22,140 nucleotides of DNA from assembly GCA_002419215.1 (NCBI GenBank), contig DIFQ01000002.1:1-22140 (forward strand), read 5' to 3'. This DNA comes from Syntrophaceae bacterium UBA5744 (GTDB lineage: Bacteria; Desulfobacterota; Syntrophia; Syntrophales; UBA2192). Positions 7,461-14,475 of this stretch are shown here, in pieces (position 1 is the first letter of the stretch; each line of letters starts with the position of its first letter). The notes beneath the pieces were generated by a model, which did no database searches, had not been told where the DNA came from, and was given only the letters and a program-made list of their open reading frames with translations. Both the position numbers and the translations under genes were made by a program.

Positions 7461-8936
7461 TCAATCGAATATTCCGTCGAATGTCATGCCCACCGGGAAA
7501 TAAACGGTCAGACCCGTATAGACCGTGATGACATTCTCCATCCGGTCGGTATAGCGCGGCTCGTTGCCTACCCCCACGTACAACGAAAAGAAATCCCGGC
7601 TGAAACTCATTCTTCCCCCGAAGGGAAAGGATTGATACGTGTTGTCGTTTTCGTTATTGAATTTCCATTTTGCGTACAGGCAGAACCCGATATCCGTATT
7701 CTTGATGTCAAAGATGAATTTGAACAGGGGGCCGTGGGAATAGTTGGTCGCATTGAAAATCTCATCGGTGTAGTCGTACCCCAGCGCAAACCCCACCAGA
7801 AAGGTATCGAAAAATCTGGAGACGGACGAATCCTCCCCGATCTGGGGGATGCCGTACACCGCCAGGTCAGCCTCGAGGCCCCACCTCGAGTTGATCCCGG
7901 ATTTCAGCGGCGTGGACAGATAGGGCGCGATTTCAATGATGGGGACCAGCCGGCCCAGCAGATAATCTCTCCGGATCGGCTTGTACGCGACATCGTCAAA
8001 CGCGGGACTGATCTGTTCGTAGCTGGCATCGTCGCCCAGCAGGCCCGCTTTTTTCTCCGTCTTGATTTCCGTCACGAAATCAGAATCGAACTTGGACACG
8101 GTATGCGTCTTATAGGCATTGAACACGGCGGTGATCGTCTTTGCCACCTCCGCGATCATGAGCTCCTTTTGTCCCGGTGTTTTCCTCAGCAGGCCGTCGC
8201 CGTAGATTCTCAGGTAATTCCCGTCCAGGGCGGTCAGGGCCCTGACCCCCTCTGCCGCATCGCCGTTCATCTCCTTGATGATATCGAGATAATCCGTCAA
8301 TTTCCCGGTGGTCGTGATGCGCATCAGGGCCCCTTCGTTGTCCCAGCTGTCATGAAGGGCCCGTGCGCTGATGTTGTTCACCTCGGTTCGCGGGGTCAGC
8401 ACATGTCCGGGGGCGAAAAAATCCTCGAGGTAGTGTGCCGCAAAGGCATTCAGGACCAGGGCCCACGCCAGGTTCCCCCGGATCGCGTAGAGCTGGGCCA
8501 GGTCATTGAACTCCCTGAATTTCGTCAGCGTCTTTCCCTGGAAATGGTCTTCGTTGTACTTGGATGCCATGATCTTGTCGATGGACATGATCTTGCGGGC
8601 CCTCAAGAGCGCTTTTGCCCTGGCGCAATCGACGCCGTGATCGATGTCTACATCCGGACCGTACAGCTTCATCAGTTTCGAGGGGTCGGTCACGTCATCG
8701 ACGATCTTCGACAGGTACCCGTAATTCATCGTGTCATTTTCAGTGAAGCAGGCCTTCAGCCGCTCCGCCTCATCCTCGCTGATCAGGTTCGCCTTTTTCG
8801 CATGCGTCAGGGAGACCAGGAAGGCATTCGTCGACACGAAAACATGCTCGTCGCCGTTGAAGCTGTACGATTGGCCGGGAATGATCGACAGGAAGACGAT
8901 GGACAGCAGGATGACGCGCAGGCGTTTCGTAGACAT
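7461..8936 (-). CDS. Exported PLC/P1-nuclease-like protein with beta-rich C-terminal half
   Basis: I do not recognise a named family. The 491-residue product has a signal peptide (basic MSTKRLR, a hydrophobic core, likely cleavage after SYS at residue 25). The N-terminal half is helical and contains NGDEHVFVS (His31), FAAHYLEDFFAPGHV (His168, Asp172, His178) and ALHDSWDNEG (His195, Asp196). This spacing recalls the zinc-binding HxxxDxxxPxH motif of zinc-dependent phospholipase C and S1/P1 nucleases. The second half (about 320-491) alternates aromatic and polar residues, for example LYVGVGNEPRYTDRMENVITV, and may form an outer-membrane beta-barrel. The open frame reaches back to 8996, but the ATG at 8936 has GGGGAAGGG upstream and begins the signal peptide. 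The gene looks more AT-rich than its neighbours. It heads the three-gene set; no convincing promoter was found upstream. Confidence 0.72.
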   Translation of the reverse strand: MSTKRLRVILLSIVFLSIIPGQSYSFNGDEHVFVSTNAFLVSLTHAKKANLISEDEAERLKACFTENDTMNYGYLSKIVDDVTDPSKLMKLYGPDVDIDHGVDCARAKALLRARKIMSIDKIMASKYNEDHFQGKTLTKFREFNDLAQLYAIRGNLAWALVLNAFAAHYLEDFFAPGHVLTPRTEVNNISARALHDSWDNEGALMRITTTGKLTDYLDIIKEMNGDAAEGVRALTALDGNYLRIYGDGLLRKTPGQKELMIAEVAKTITAVFNAYKTHTVSKFDSDFVTEIKTEKKAGLLGDDASYEQISPAFDDVAYKPIRRDYLLGRLVPIIEIAPYLSTPLKSGINSRWGLEADLAVYGIPQIGEDSSVSRFFDTFLVGFALGYDYTDEIFNATNYSHGPLFKFIFDIKNTDIGFCLYAKWKFNNENDNTYQSFPFGGRMSFSRDFFSLYVGVGNEPRYTDRMENVITVYTGLTVYFPVGMTFDGIFD

Positions 8937-9154
8937 TTTCCCTTCCCCCTTGCCTTTGCCGAAGGTCTGACATGCCGTGCGTGAGGCGGCAATCATTTCT
9001 ACAAGCGGTTATCAATCTTTCAGGTCATCCGGGTGTCAGCCTGTCACCGTGACGTATGTTGCAGCGGCCACACCCCCTGCCGGATGGCTTTACCGAAAAG
9101 GGCGTTTGGAATGTAGCACAGATGAATTGGGGTGAGAAGAAAATTCAGGAAGAG

Positions 9155-9169
9155 ACGCCGCAGCGGCAT
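9155..9169 (-). terminator. Weak hairpin behind the ftsB-like gene
   Basis: About 14 bases past the stop of the FtsB-like gene there is a short perfect inverted repeat, GCCGC-T-GCGGC (9157-9167), followed on the - strand by a partly T-rich stretch. The stem is short and the T run is broken, so it is only a possible terminator. The rest of the 244-base gap (8937-9180) shows no other element that I can support, apart from the ribosome binding site of the PLC-like gene. Confidence 0.25.
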
Positions 9170-9180
9170 GACCCGACAGG

Positions 9181-9567
9181 CTAAATCGAGGCGCCAGGCC
9201 GGGCGGCGGGATTGGGGTCCGTGTCCTCGAGGGGCTCCTGCGAGGGTTGCCCGCTGCCGTCCGCTCGAGGCGGGGTTGTCGGCTCCTCCTTCTTTCCCGT
9301 CGTCTCCACGAACCGGTAGATGAAATCCCCCCGTTTCACCATGCCCAGCTCGTTGCGCGCCACGGACTCGATGTAACGGAGGTCCTCGCGCATCAGCACC
9401 ACTTCGCGCTTCAGGCCGCCGTTCACCGCCTCGATCCGTGCATTCTCGGCCCGAAGCTCGGAGAGTTTTTCCTTGAGACGCTGATTATCCAGGAGTCCGC
9501 GGTTTCCGAAGATGATGAAGAAACCGACGAAGAGAATAATCAGAACAAGGTAGCGGCCTATTCTCAT
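9181..9567 (-). CDS. ftsB: Septum formation initiator, FtsB/DivIC family
   Basis: This 128-residue bitopic protein has a short N-terminus (MRIGRY), one transmembrane helix (about 5-21, LVLIILFVGFFIIFG), then a coiled coil (about 24-62, NQRLKEKLSELRAENARIE) and the segment EDLRYIESVARNELGMVKRGDFIYRF. That segment is the typical FtsB/DivIC end, in which a helix leads to a short E-x-x-A-R-x-x-L-G-M motif. A Pro-rich, likely disordered tail of about 35 residues follows. FtsB forms a complex with FtsL and FtsQ that activates FtsWI in septal wall synthesis. The open frame extends upstream to 9606, but the ATG at 9567 with AGGAAAG in front starts directly before the helix. It stands alone, about 3.7 kb beyond the end of ftsZ, on the same strand. 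Confidence 0.9.
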   Translation of the reverse strand: MRIGRYLVLIILFVGFFIIFGNRGLLDNQRLKEKLSELRAENARIEAVNGGLKREVVLMREDLRYIESVARNELGMVKRGDFIYRFVETTGKKEEPTTPPRADGSGQPSQEPLEDTDPNPAARPGASI

Positions 9568-9865
9568 ATCTTTCCTGGCAACCGGTCCGGGATCCCCATG
9601 CTGCAAAGGTTGAGACGCCTCATCACCATGAAAAACGCATGCAAGATTTGTGAAAGAATCCGGTAAAAAGCGCTTGAAATCAACCGGGTTTCCATCTTTC
9701 GGCGATGCGTGATTTTCGAAGTCCGGGACATGAGCCTGCAGGTTGAAAATTTCAAGGACCCGCGTGCCGGGAATTTATAGAATCAAGATGCTGTTCATGG
9801 ATCCGGTTACGATGCCGCGCCGGCCCGGCAGTTGGGTGCGGGGCTGGCGCGTTCAGGCTTTTCAT

Positions 9866-9894
9866 TTGACAGGCGATGCAATTAAACGTAAAAA
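9866..9894 (+). promoter_or_regulatory. Possible sigma-70 promoter with adjoining inverted repeat
   Basis: A perfect -35 box TTGACA (9866-9871) is followed, after 17 bases, by TAAAAA (9889-9894), which matches the -10 consensus at four of six positions in an AT-rich setting. Transcription would start near 9901, exactly where the inverted repeat AGAGC-GT-GCTCT sits, a possible operator. The nearest gene in this direction starts at 10263, so the product would be a long leader or a small RNA. Confidence 0.35.
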
Positions 9895-10120
9895 TTAATC
9901 AGAGCGTGCTCTACCCCTTGACCGTATCGTTTTCCTTCTTCTTCATCCGTTCGTCACCTGCTGTCACGCATTTCTCTCCGGTCTCGATGCTGAAATCCGA
10001 TCAAGGGGCATTTTCCCTGCGGGGTCTTTACATCGGATGGAGAACCGACTACATTTTTTGTAGTAGAGAGGGATGCTGACGCCCGAATAAGACCTTTTCA
10101 TGAGTCCCTCGAAATGGTCG

Positions 10121-10142
10121 CCAGGCCTGGTTGTCAGTGACA
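10121..10142. promoter_or_regulatory. Two palindromes upstream of the sigma-54 promoter (possible activator site)
   Basis: CCAGGCCTGG (10121-10130) is a perfect 10-base palindrome, and TGTCA-G-TGACA (10132-10142) is a perfect 5-1-5 inverted repeat. They lie about 85-110 bases before the predicted start of the sigma-54 transcript, a usual place for the binding site of a sigma-54 activator. The activator is not encoded in the window, and the assignment is inference. Confidence 0.3.
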
Positions 10143-10163
10143 GCGAGGGTCAAGGGAAAAAAA

Positions 10164-10188
10164 GAGAAGCACAAAGACACAAAAAAGG
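10164..10188. repeat. Short A-rich period-8 tract
   Basis: Octads GAAGCACA, AAGACACA and AAAAAGGA follow each other in register. A weaker relative (AAGAGACA then TAACGACA) lies at about 10233-10248, in the leader of the small membrane protein gene. They may belong to the same class of spacer repeat as those between operon genes, but with another unit. The match is short and could be simple A-rich sequence. Confidence 0.35.
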
Positions 10189-10203
10189 ATCAAGCTTAGC
10201 TGA

Positions 10204-10218
10204 GGCACCTTTCTTGCA
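10204..10218 (+). promoter_or_regulatory. Sigma-54 (RpoN) promoter
   Basis: GGCAC-N5-TTGCA fits the -24/-12 consensus (TGGCAC-N5-TTGCW) except for the first base. GG at 10204-10205 and GC at 10216-10217 are separated by exactly ten bases, as this polymerase requires. Transcription would begin near 10229, leaving a leader of about 34 bases with a strong ribosome binding site before the ATG at 10263. By rough count, ten fixed bases at this spacing would be expected far less than once in a window of this size. Confidence 0.7.
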
Positions 10219-10262
10219 GTGGTCAGAGGGTGAAGAGACATAACGACACAGGGAGGTGTGCG

Positions 10263-10445
10263 ATGCATAACAGGTTTCCCTCTCCCGTAAAGGTTCTCGT
10301 CGAACTTCTGTTCGTTGTCTCCGTGATCATGATCTGCCTTGGATCTGCCTTCGGCAAGCTCGACGAGTTCGTTGGTCACCCCATGTTAGCCTTGGTCATC
10401 TTCTGCGGCGCGGTATTCCTCTGGTATCGGTTCCAGGAAACGTAA
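10263..10445 (+). CDS. Small two-helix membrane protein of unknown function
   Basis: This 60-residue protein is not one I recognise. The N-terminus (MHNRFPSPVK) is basic. Helix 1 covers about 11-29 (VLVELLFVVSVIMICLGSA), a short loop FGKLDEFVGHP follows, helix 2 covers about 41-55 (MLALVIFCGAVFLWY), and the tail is RFQET. Both ends probably face the cytoplasm. The ATG at 10263 is preceded by GGGAGGTG at a good distance; an upstream ATG at 10230 has no such site and lies at the predicted transcript start. A sigma-54 promoter at 10204 points to control by a dedicated activator, for example in stress, nitrogen or motility responses. Some phage-shock proteins are also small membrane proteins under sigma-54 control, but the resemblance is too weak for a name. 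The gene stands alone and converges on the cyclotransferase gene. Confidence 0.75.
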   Translation: MHNRFPSPVKVLVELLFVVSVIMICLGSAFGKLDEFVGHPMLALVIFCGAVFLWYRFQET

Positions 10446-10468
10446 AAACCCCATCGCCAGTCGCATAA

Positions 10469-10513
10469 CGCTTCGAAAGCGCACCCCGGCCGGGTTTGCC
10501 CCCCGTCGGGGTG
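10469..10513. terminator. Two hairpins between convergent genes
   Basis: Between the small membrane protein gene and the convergent cyclotransferase gene there is CGCTT-CGA-AAGCG (10469-10481). Right behind it is a GC-rich inverted repeat, CACCCCG (10482-10488) with CGGGGTG (10507-10513). No T run follows on the + strand; on the - strand GGGGTTTTT lies some 20 bases beyond. They may act as a weak or bidirectional terminator. The remaining bases up to 10594 hold nothing else that I can name. Confidence 0.4.
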
Positions 10514-10594
10514 TTGCCCGTTACAGGGGGTCTCAACCTTTCTTCGTAAAGCGGCCGGACGAGAGATCTGCCCGGCGCGCCCCCGTCTTTCGTT

Positions 10595-11491
10595 CTACGT
10601 CAGGAACGGCCTGCTTTTCCAGTCTCCCGACTCGATGACGTCCAGCTTCGCCGTCTGCCTGTTGTAGAGATATGCCCAGGCCAGCGTGCCCTGTCCTCGA
10701 GGCGTTTCCGCGCGGAGAAGGGCCCGCCGGAACTCGGAGCGGCCGTCCCCGTAGCCCCGGAAGTCCTCGACGATGTCGAGCATCTCGAAAGCCTGGCGGT
10801 TGTCCCTGAGGCGGTACAGTTCGCCCTTCACGACCTGTCCCTCCTTTTTGGCCGGAACCAGGCAGGGATACCCCTTTCGGGAATCGAAGAGGATCCCCGG
10901 CGCGCGGGCCTCCTCGCGGGTCATGGGATGTGCCCAGGCCTCGAGCAGGTGGTGCCTGGCAAAGCCTTTCATCAGGGTCCCGTAGACGAAGATGTGGTCG
11001 ACCGTCCATGGGGCTTCCCGTCCCGCGGCGACGGCCGTGAGCATCCGGTCGTCGAGCCCGTGGGCGAGCAGCCCGTCCCTCAGGGCCGCGGCGTAGTCCA
11101 GCCTCGGCGGGTAAAAGGTCCCGGCGATGCGGTCGGCGAAGACCCGGTAGGCTACGGCCTCCCTCTCCCGGCCGTCCTCGGTGAGGACGATCGTCTCGAA
11201 GGGACGGTAGCAGCGGGGCACGAGTTTCTTGGCCTCGATGGCCGTCCAGCCGTCGTGCTTCACCTCGAAGAGAACGCCGGGCATGGCCTGGCCGAATCGC
11301 CGCCGGATGTTCGAGACGCGCCCCCGGTTTTCCCGCTCCCGGTAGTTGAAGATGAGCTCGTGATCGGGCAGCCAGGCATTGGCCACCTTGCCCTTCATCG
11401 GGTAGTCGTACCCGTTCCTGGAGCACCACCTGGTCAGGCTTTTCTCGTTGATGTCGGACGAGTAGGCGAAGTAGAGGGCATCCTTGTCCAT
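10595..11491 (-). CDS. Double gamma-glutamylcyclotransferase-like (GGCT/AIG2) protein
   Basis: The 298-residue protein seems to carry two cyclotransferase-fold domains. Domain 1 (about 5-125) opens with YFAYSSDIN, as in the Y-F-A-Y-G-S-N-M opening of GGCT, and contains GVLFEV. Domain 2 (about 166-295) opens with IFVYGTLMKG (YGTLM 170-174) and contains KGELYRL and LDIVEDFRGYG. In this family a Glu in the L-D-x-x-E-G region is catalytic and releases 5-oxoproline from gamma-glutamyl compounds. Glu242 fits in domain 2, but domain 1 has IEAKKL with Lys89 there, so it may be inactive. The enzyme would be cytosolic and could act on gamma-glutamyl amines or peptides. The ATG at 11491 has GGAAGGGAAAG upstream. 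A sigma-70-like promoter precedes it, so it can be expressed apart from the dcw operon. Confidence 0.85.
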   Translation of the reverse strand: MDKDALYFAYSSDINEKSLTRWCSRNGYDYPMKGKVANAWLPDHELIFNYRERENRGRVSNIRRRFGQAMPGVLFEVKHDGWTAIEAKKLVPRCYRPFETIVLTEDGREREAVAYRVFADRIAGTFYPPRLDYAAALRDGLLAHGLDDRMLTAVAAGREAPWTVDHIFVYGTLMKGFARHHLLEAWAHPMTREEARAPGILFDSRKGYPCLVPAKKEGQVVKGELYRLRDNRQAFEMLDIVEDFRGYGDGRSEFRRALLRAETPRGQGTLAWAYLYNRQTAKLDVIESGDWKSRPFLT

Positions 11492-11521
11492 GGGCTTTCC
11501 CTTCCAGTATTAATCACGTGT

Positions 11522-11551
11522 ACTATAGTGCCGAACGTGCGCCTTCGTCAA
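11522..11551 (-). promoter_or_regulatory. Sigma-70-like promoter of the cyclotransferase gene
   Basis: On the - strand TTGACG (11551-11546) is followed after 18 bases by TATAGT (11527-11522); each box has five of six consensus bases. Transcription would start near 11515, some 25 bases before the ATG at 11491. The site lies just behind the period-8 repeat that follows the radical SAM gene, which suggests that the dcw transcript and this gene are at least partly separate units. Confidence 0.55.
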
Positions 11552-11562
11552 CAGCGGAACCT

Positions 11563-11604
11563 GTTCTCCAACCTTCTTACCCTCAAACCCTCTTAACTTC
11601 TTCC
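11563..11604. repeat. Period-8 repeat at the 3' end of the radical SAM gene
   Basis: Read on the - strand, this is a purine-rich tract with an 8-base rhythm (units such as GGAAGAAG, GTAAGAAG and GTTGGAGA). The last sense codons and the TAA stop of the radical SAM gene lie inside it. On the + strand GTTCTCCAAC (11563-11572) recurs exactly at 15801-15810, in the spacer behind ftsQ, and the next eight bases match at six positions. Confidence 0.75.
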
Positions 11605-13293
11605 CTGATCCATCGCCTTCCGGTACTCCTCCAGGAGGAACTCCCGGCTCACGCCGTGGTCGATGAAGTCCCAGGGGAGAAACTCGGCGGGGTCTTTCTC
11701 GCGGTAGACGTAGTAGTCGGCGTTGACGTTGACCCCCTTGAGGGCCTGGGGCCAGTTGCCGCCGTTGGCATGAACGGCCAGCAGGATTTCGCCGACGAGG
11801 CGGTCGCCCAGCGAGAGAAGCGCCTGGACGTAGTTCCACTTCGGCAGGTCGTGGATGACGCTCACGGAGCGCTCTTTCCCGAATGCCCGCTTGATCTTCT
11901 GGATCTTCTTTCGCACGGCGGCGGCGTCGGCCAGCGGGAGCCACTGGAAGGGGGTTGCGGGTTTGGGGATGAACTGGTTCACGCTCAGGGTGATCCGCCG
12001 GAAGCGTCGGGTGCCCTTCGAGGTCTTGACGGCGTGGTGGCCGATCCTCCGGGTCAGATCGATGATTGCGTCGATGTCCTCGTCCTGTTCCGTGGGGAGC
12101 CCCACCATGAAGTAGAGCCGCAGATTCACGATGCCGTTTTCGATGAGATGCTCCGCAGCCCGGAAGATCTGCTCCTCCGAGACCCCTTTGCGGATTACGT
12201 CGCGAAGCCTCTGGGAGCCCGCCTCGGGGGCAAGCGAGACCATCTCCACGCCGGAGTCGGCCAGCAGCCCCGCCAGGTCGTTCGAAATCCTGTCGATCCG
12301 GAGCGACCCGATGGAGAAGGAGCCCTTTGCGCCGAGGACCTGACGGCAGATCTCCGCAAGCTGAGGGTGGTCGGAGACGGCCGTGCCGAGCAGCCCCACG
12401 CGCCCCTTCCTCCGGAGCCCTTCCTCCAGGGAAGGCTCGAGCGCCGCAAGGGTGCGGAACCGGGCCGGCCGGTAGACGAACCCCGCGGGGCAGAAGCGGC
12501 ACCCCCGGAAGCAGCCCCGGCTCACCTCGGCGAGAAACATGTCGGCAAACTCCGTGTGAGGGGTGGTGATTACCTGGTGCGTCCGAAAGGCGCTCAAGTC
12601 CTTGGCGTGCCGTACCCGGATCTTCGCCGGGTAGCTCGGGTCGACGGGACGGAAGGAGGCGATTCGCTGCCCGGGCCCGTAGTCCACGCGGTAGCATTTC
12701 GGGGCGTAGGCCCCCTCGATGTCGCGCTGCAGCCGGGCGAGGATCTCGTCGCGTGTCACGCTGCCTGCGCGCAGCGCCCGGTATCGCTCGAGGAATTCCG
12801 GCGCCATCTCCTCGGCCTCCCCCAGCAGGAAGAGATCGAAAAAGGGGGCCAGCGGCTCGGGGTTCAGGATGAGAGAGATCCCGCCTCCGATCACGAGGGG
12901 ATCCCCTTCTTTGCGCGCCGCGGCGACAAGCGGGATGCGTCCCCTCTCGAGCATTTTCAGAATATTCGGGTAGTCGTTCTCGAAGGCGACGGAGAAGGCG
13001 ACGATATCGAAATCGCGAAGGGGACGCCCCGATTCCAGGCTGACAAGGGGAGGGGATCCCGGGGAGAAGGACGCTTCATCCCCGGGATCCGGAAGGAAGA
13101 CTCTTTCACAGAGGAAAGAGGGGGTACCGTTGAAAAGGGCATAGAGTGTCTGGAAGCCCAGGTTCGACATGCCCGTCCGGTACGGACTGGGGTAGGCCAG
13201 GCAGATGCGGAGCCTGTCGCGCCAGGGCGTTCTTACAGCGCCTTCTTCTTTCGAAAGGAGGGAGGGGTTGCTCTCTTTCAGCCTCCCGGTCAT
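11593..13293 (-). CDS. Radical SAM protein with N-terminal B12-binding-like region
   Basis: The 566-residue product has a radical SAM cluster motif CFRGCRFC (Cys261, Cys265, Cys268; CxxxCxxC). The region before it (WRDRLRICLAYPSPYRTGMSNLGFQ, then a stretch with VAFSVAFENDYPNIL and VIGGGISL) resembles the cobalamin-binding-like part of the TIGR03960 family. After the cluster, SIGSLRIDRIS, LAPEAGSQRLRDVIRKG and RLYFMVGLPTE fit the radical SAM barrel. The reaction of this family is not established; a role in RNA or cofactor modification is often proposed. Many relatives carry a further C-terminal DUF2344 domain, which is absent here. The ATG follows the ftsZ stop by one base and has no own ribosome binding site, so translation is probably coupled to ftsZ. 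A radical SAM gene behind ftsZ is, from memory, common in Geobacter-like genomes. Confidence 0.88.
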   Translation of the reverse strand: MTGRLKESNPSLLSKEEGAVRTPWRDRLRICLAYPSPYRTGMSNLGFQTLYALFNGTPSFLCERVFLPDPGDEASFSPGSPPLVSLESGRPLRDFDIVAFSVAFENDYPNILKMLERGRIPLVAAARKEGDPLVIGGGISLILNPEPLAPFFDLFLLGEAEEMAPEFLERYRALRAGSVTRDEILARLQRDIEGAYAPKCYRVDYGPGQRIASFRPVDPSYPAKIRVRHAKDLSAFRTHQVITTPHTEFADMFLAEVSRGCFRGCRFCPAGFVYRPARFRTLAALEPSLEEGLRRKGRVGLLGTAVSDHPQLAEICRQVLGAKGSFSIGSLRIDRISNDLAGLLADSGVEMVSLAPEAGSQRLRDVIRKGVSEEQIFRAAEHLIENGIVNLRLYFMVGLPTEQDEDIDAIIDLTRRIGHHAVKTSKGTRRFRRITLSVNQFIPKPATPFQWLPLADAAAVRKKIQKIKRAFGKERSVSVIHDLPKWNYVQALLSLGDRLVGEILLAVHANGGNWPQALKGVNVNADYYVYREKDPAEFLPWDFIDHGVSREFLLEEYRKAMDQGRS

Positions 13294-13294
13294 C

Positions 13295-14461
<1,167 letters not shown>

Positions 14462-14475
14462 ACGTCTTCCTCCCG

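Larger units (their letters stand above)
9568..10203. other. Gene-poor spacer between ftsB and the small membrane protein
   Basis: About 640 bases carry no gene that I can support. Short frames here lack a ribosome binding site and have unlikely composition. What can be seen is a possible sigma-70 promoter (9866-9894), a 12-base inverted repeat AGAGCGTGCTCT (9901-9912), a long-range inverted repeat CCCCTTGA (9914-9921) with TCAAGGGG (10001-10008), and a 6-base hairpin ACTACA/TGTAGT around a T-rich loop (10048-10064). There are also two palindromes upstream of the sigma-54 promoter (10121-10142) and an A-rich period-8 tract (about 10164-10188). The segment is clearly richer in A+T than the dcw genes. 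The ftsB promoter should lie in 9568-9800 on the - strand, but no good match was found. Confidence 0.6.

Noticed and set aside
9876..10079. Frame of 67 codons on the + strand in the gene-poor spacer
   Set aside because: It has no ribosome binding site, its ATG lies before the putative -10 box, and the composition does not look like a protein.
9568..10262. tRNA or other classical RNA gene
   Set aside because: No cloverleaf, no T-loop consensus and no signature of the common small RNAs could be found on either strand.
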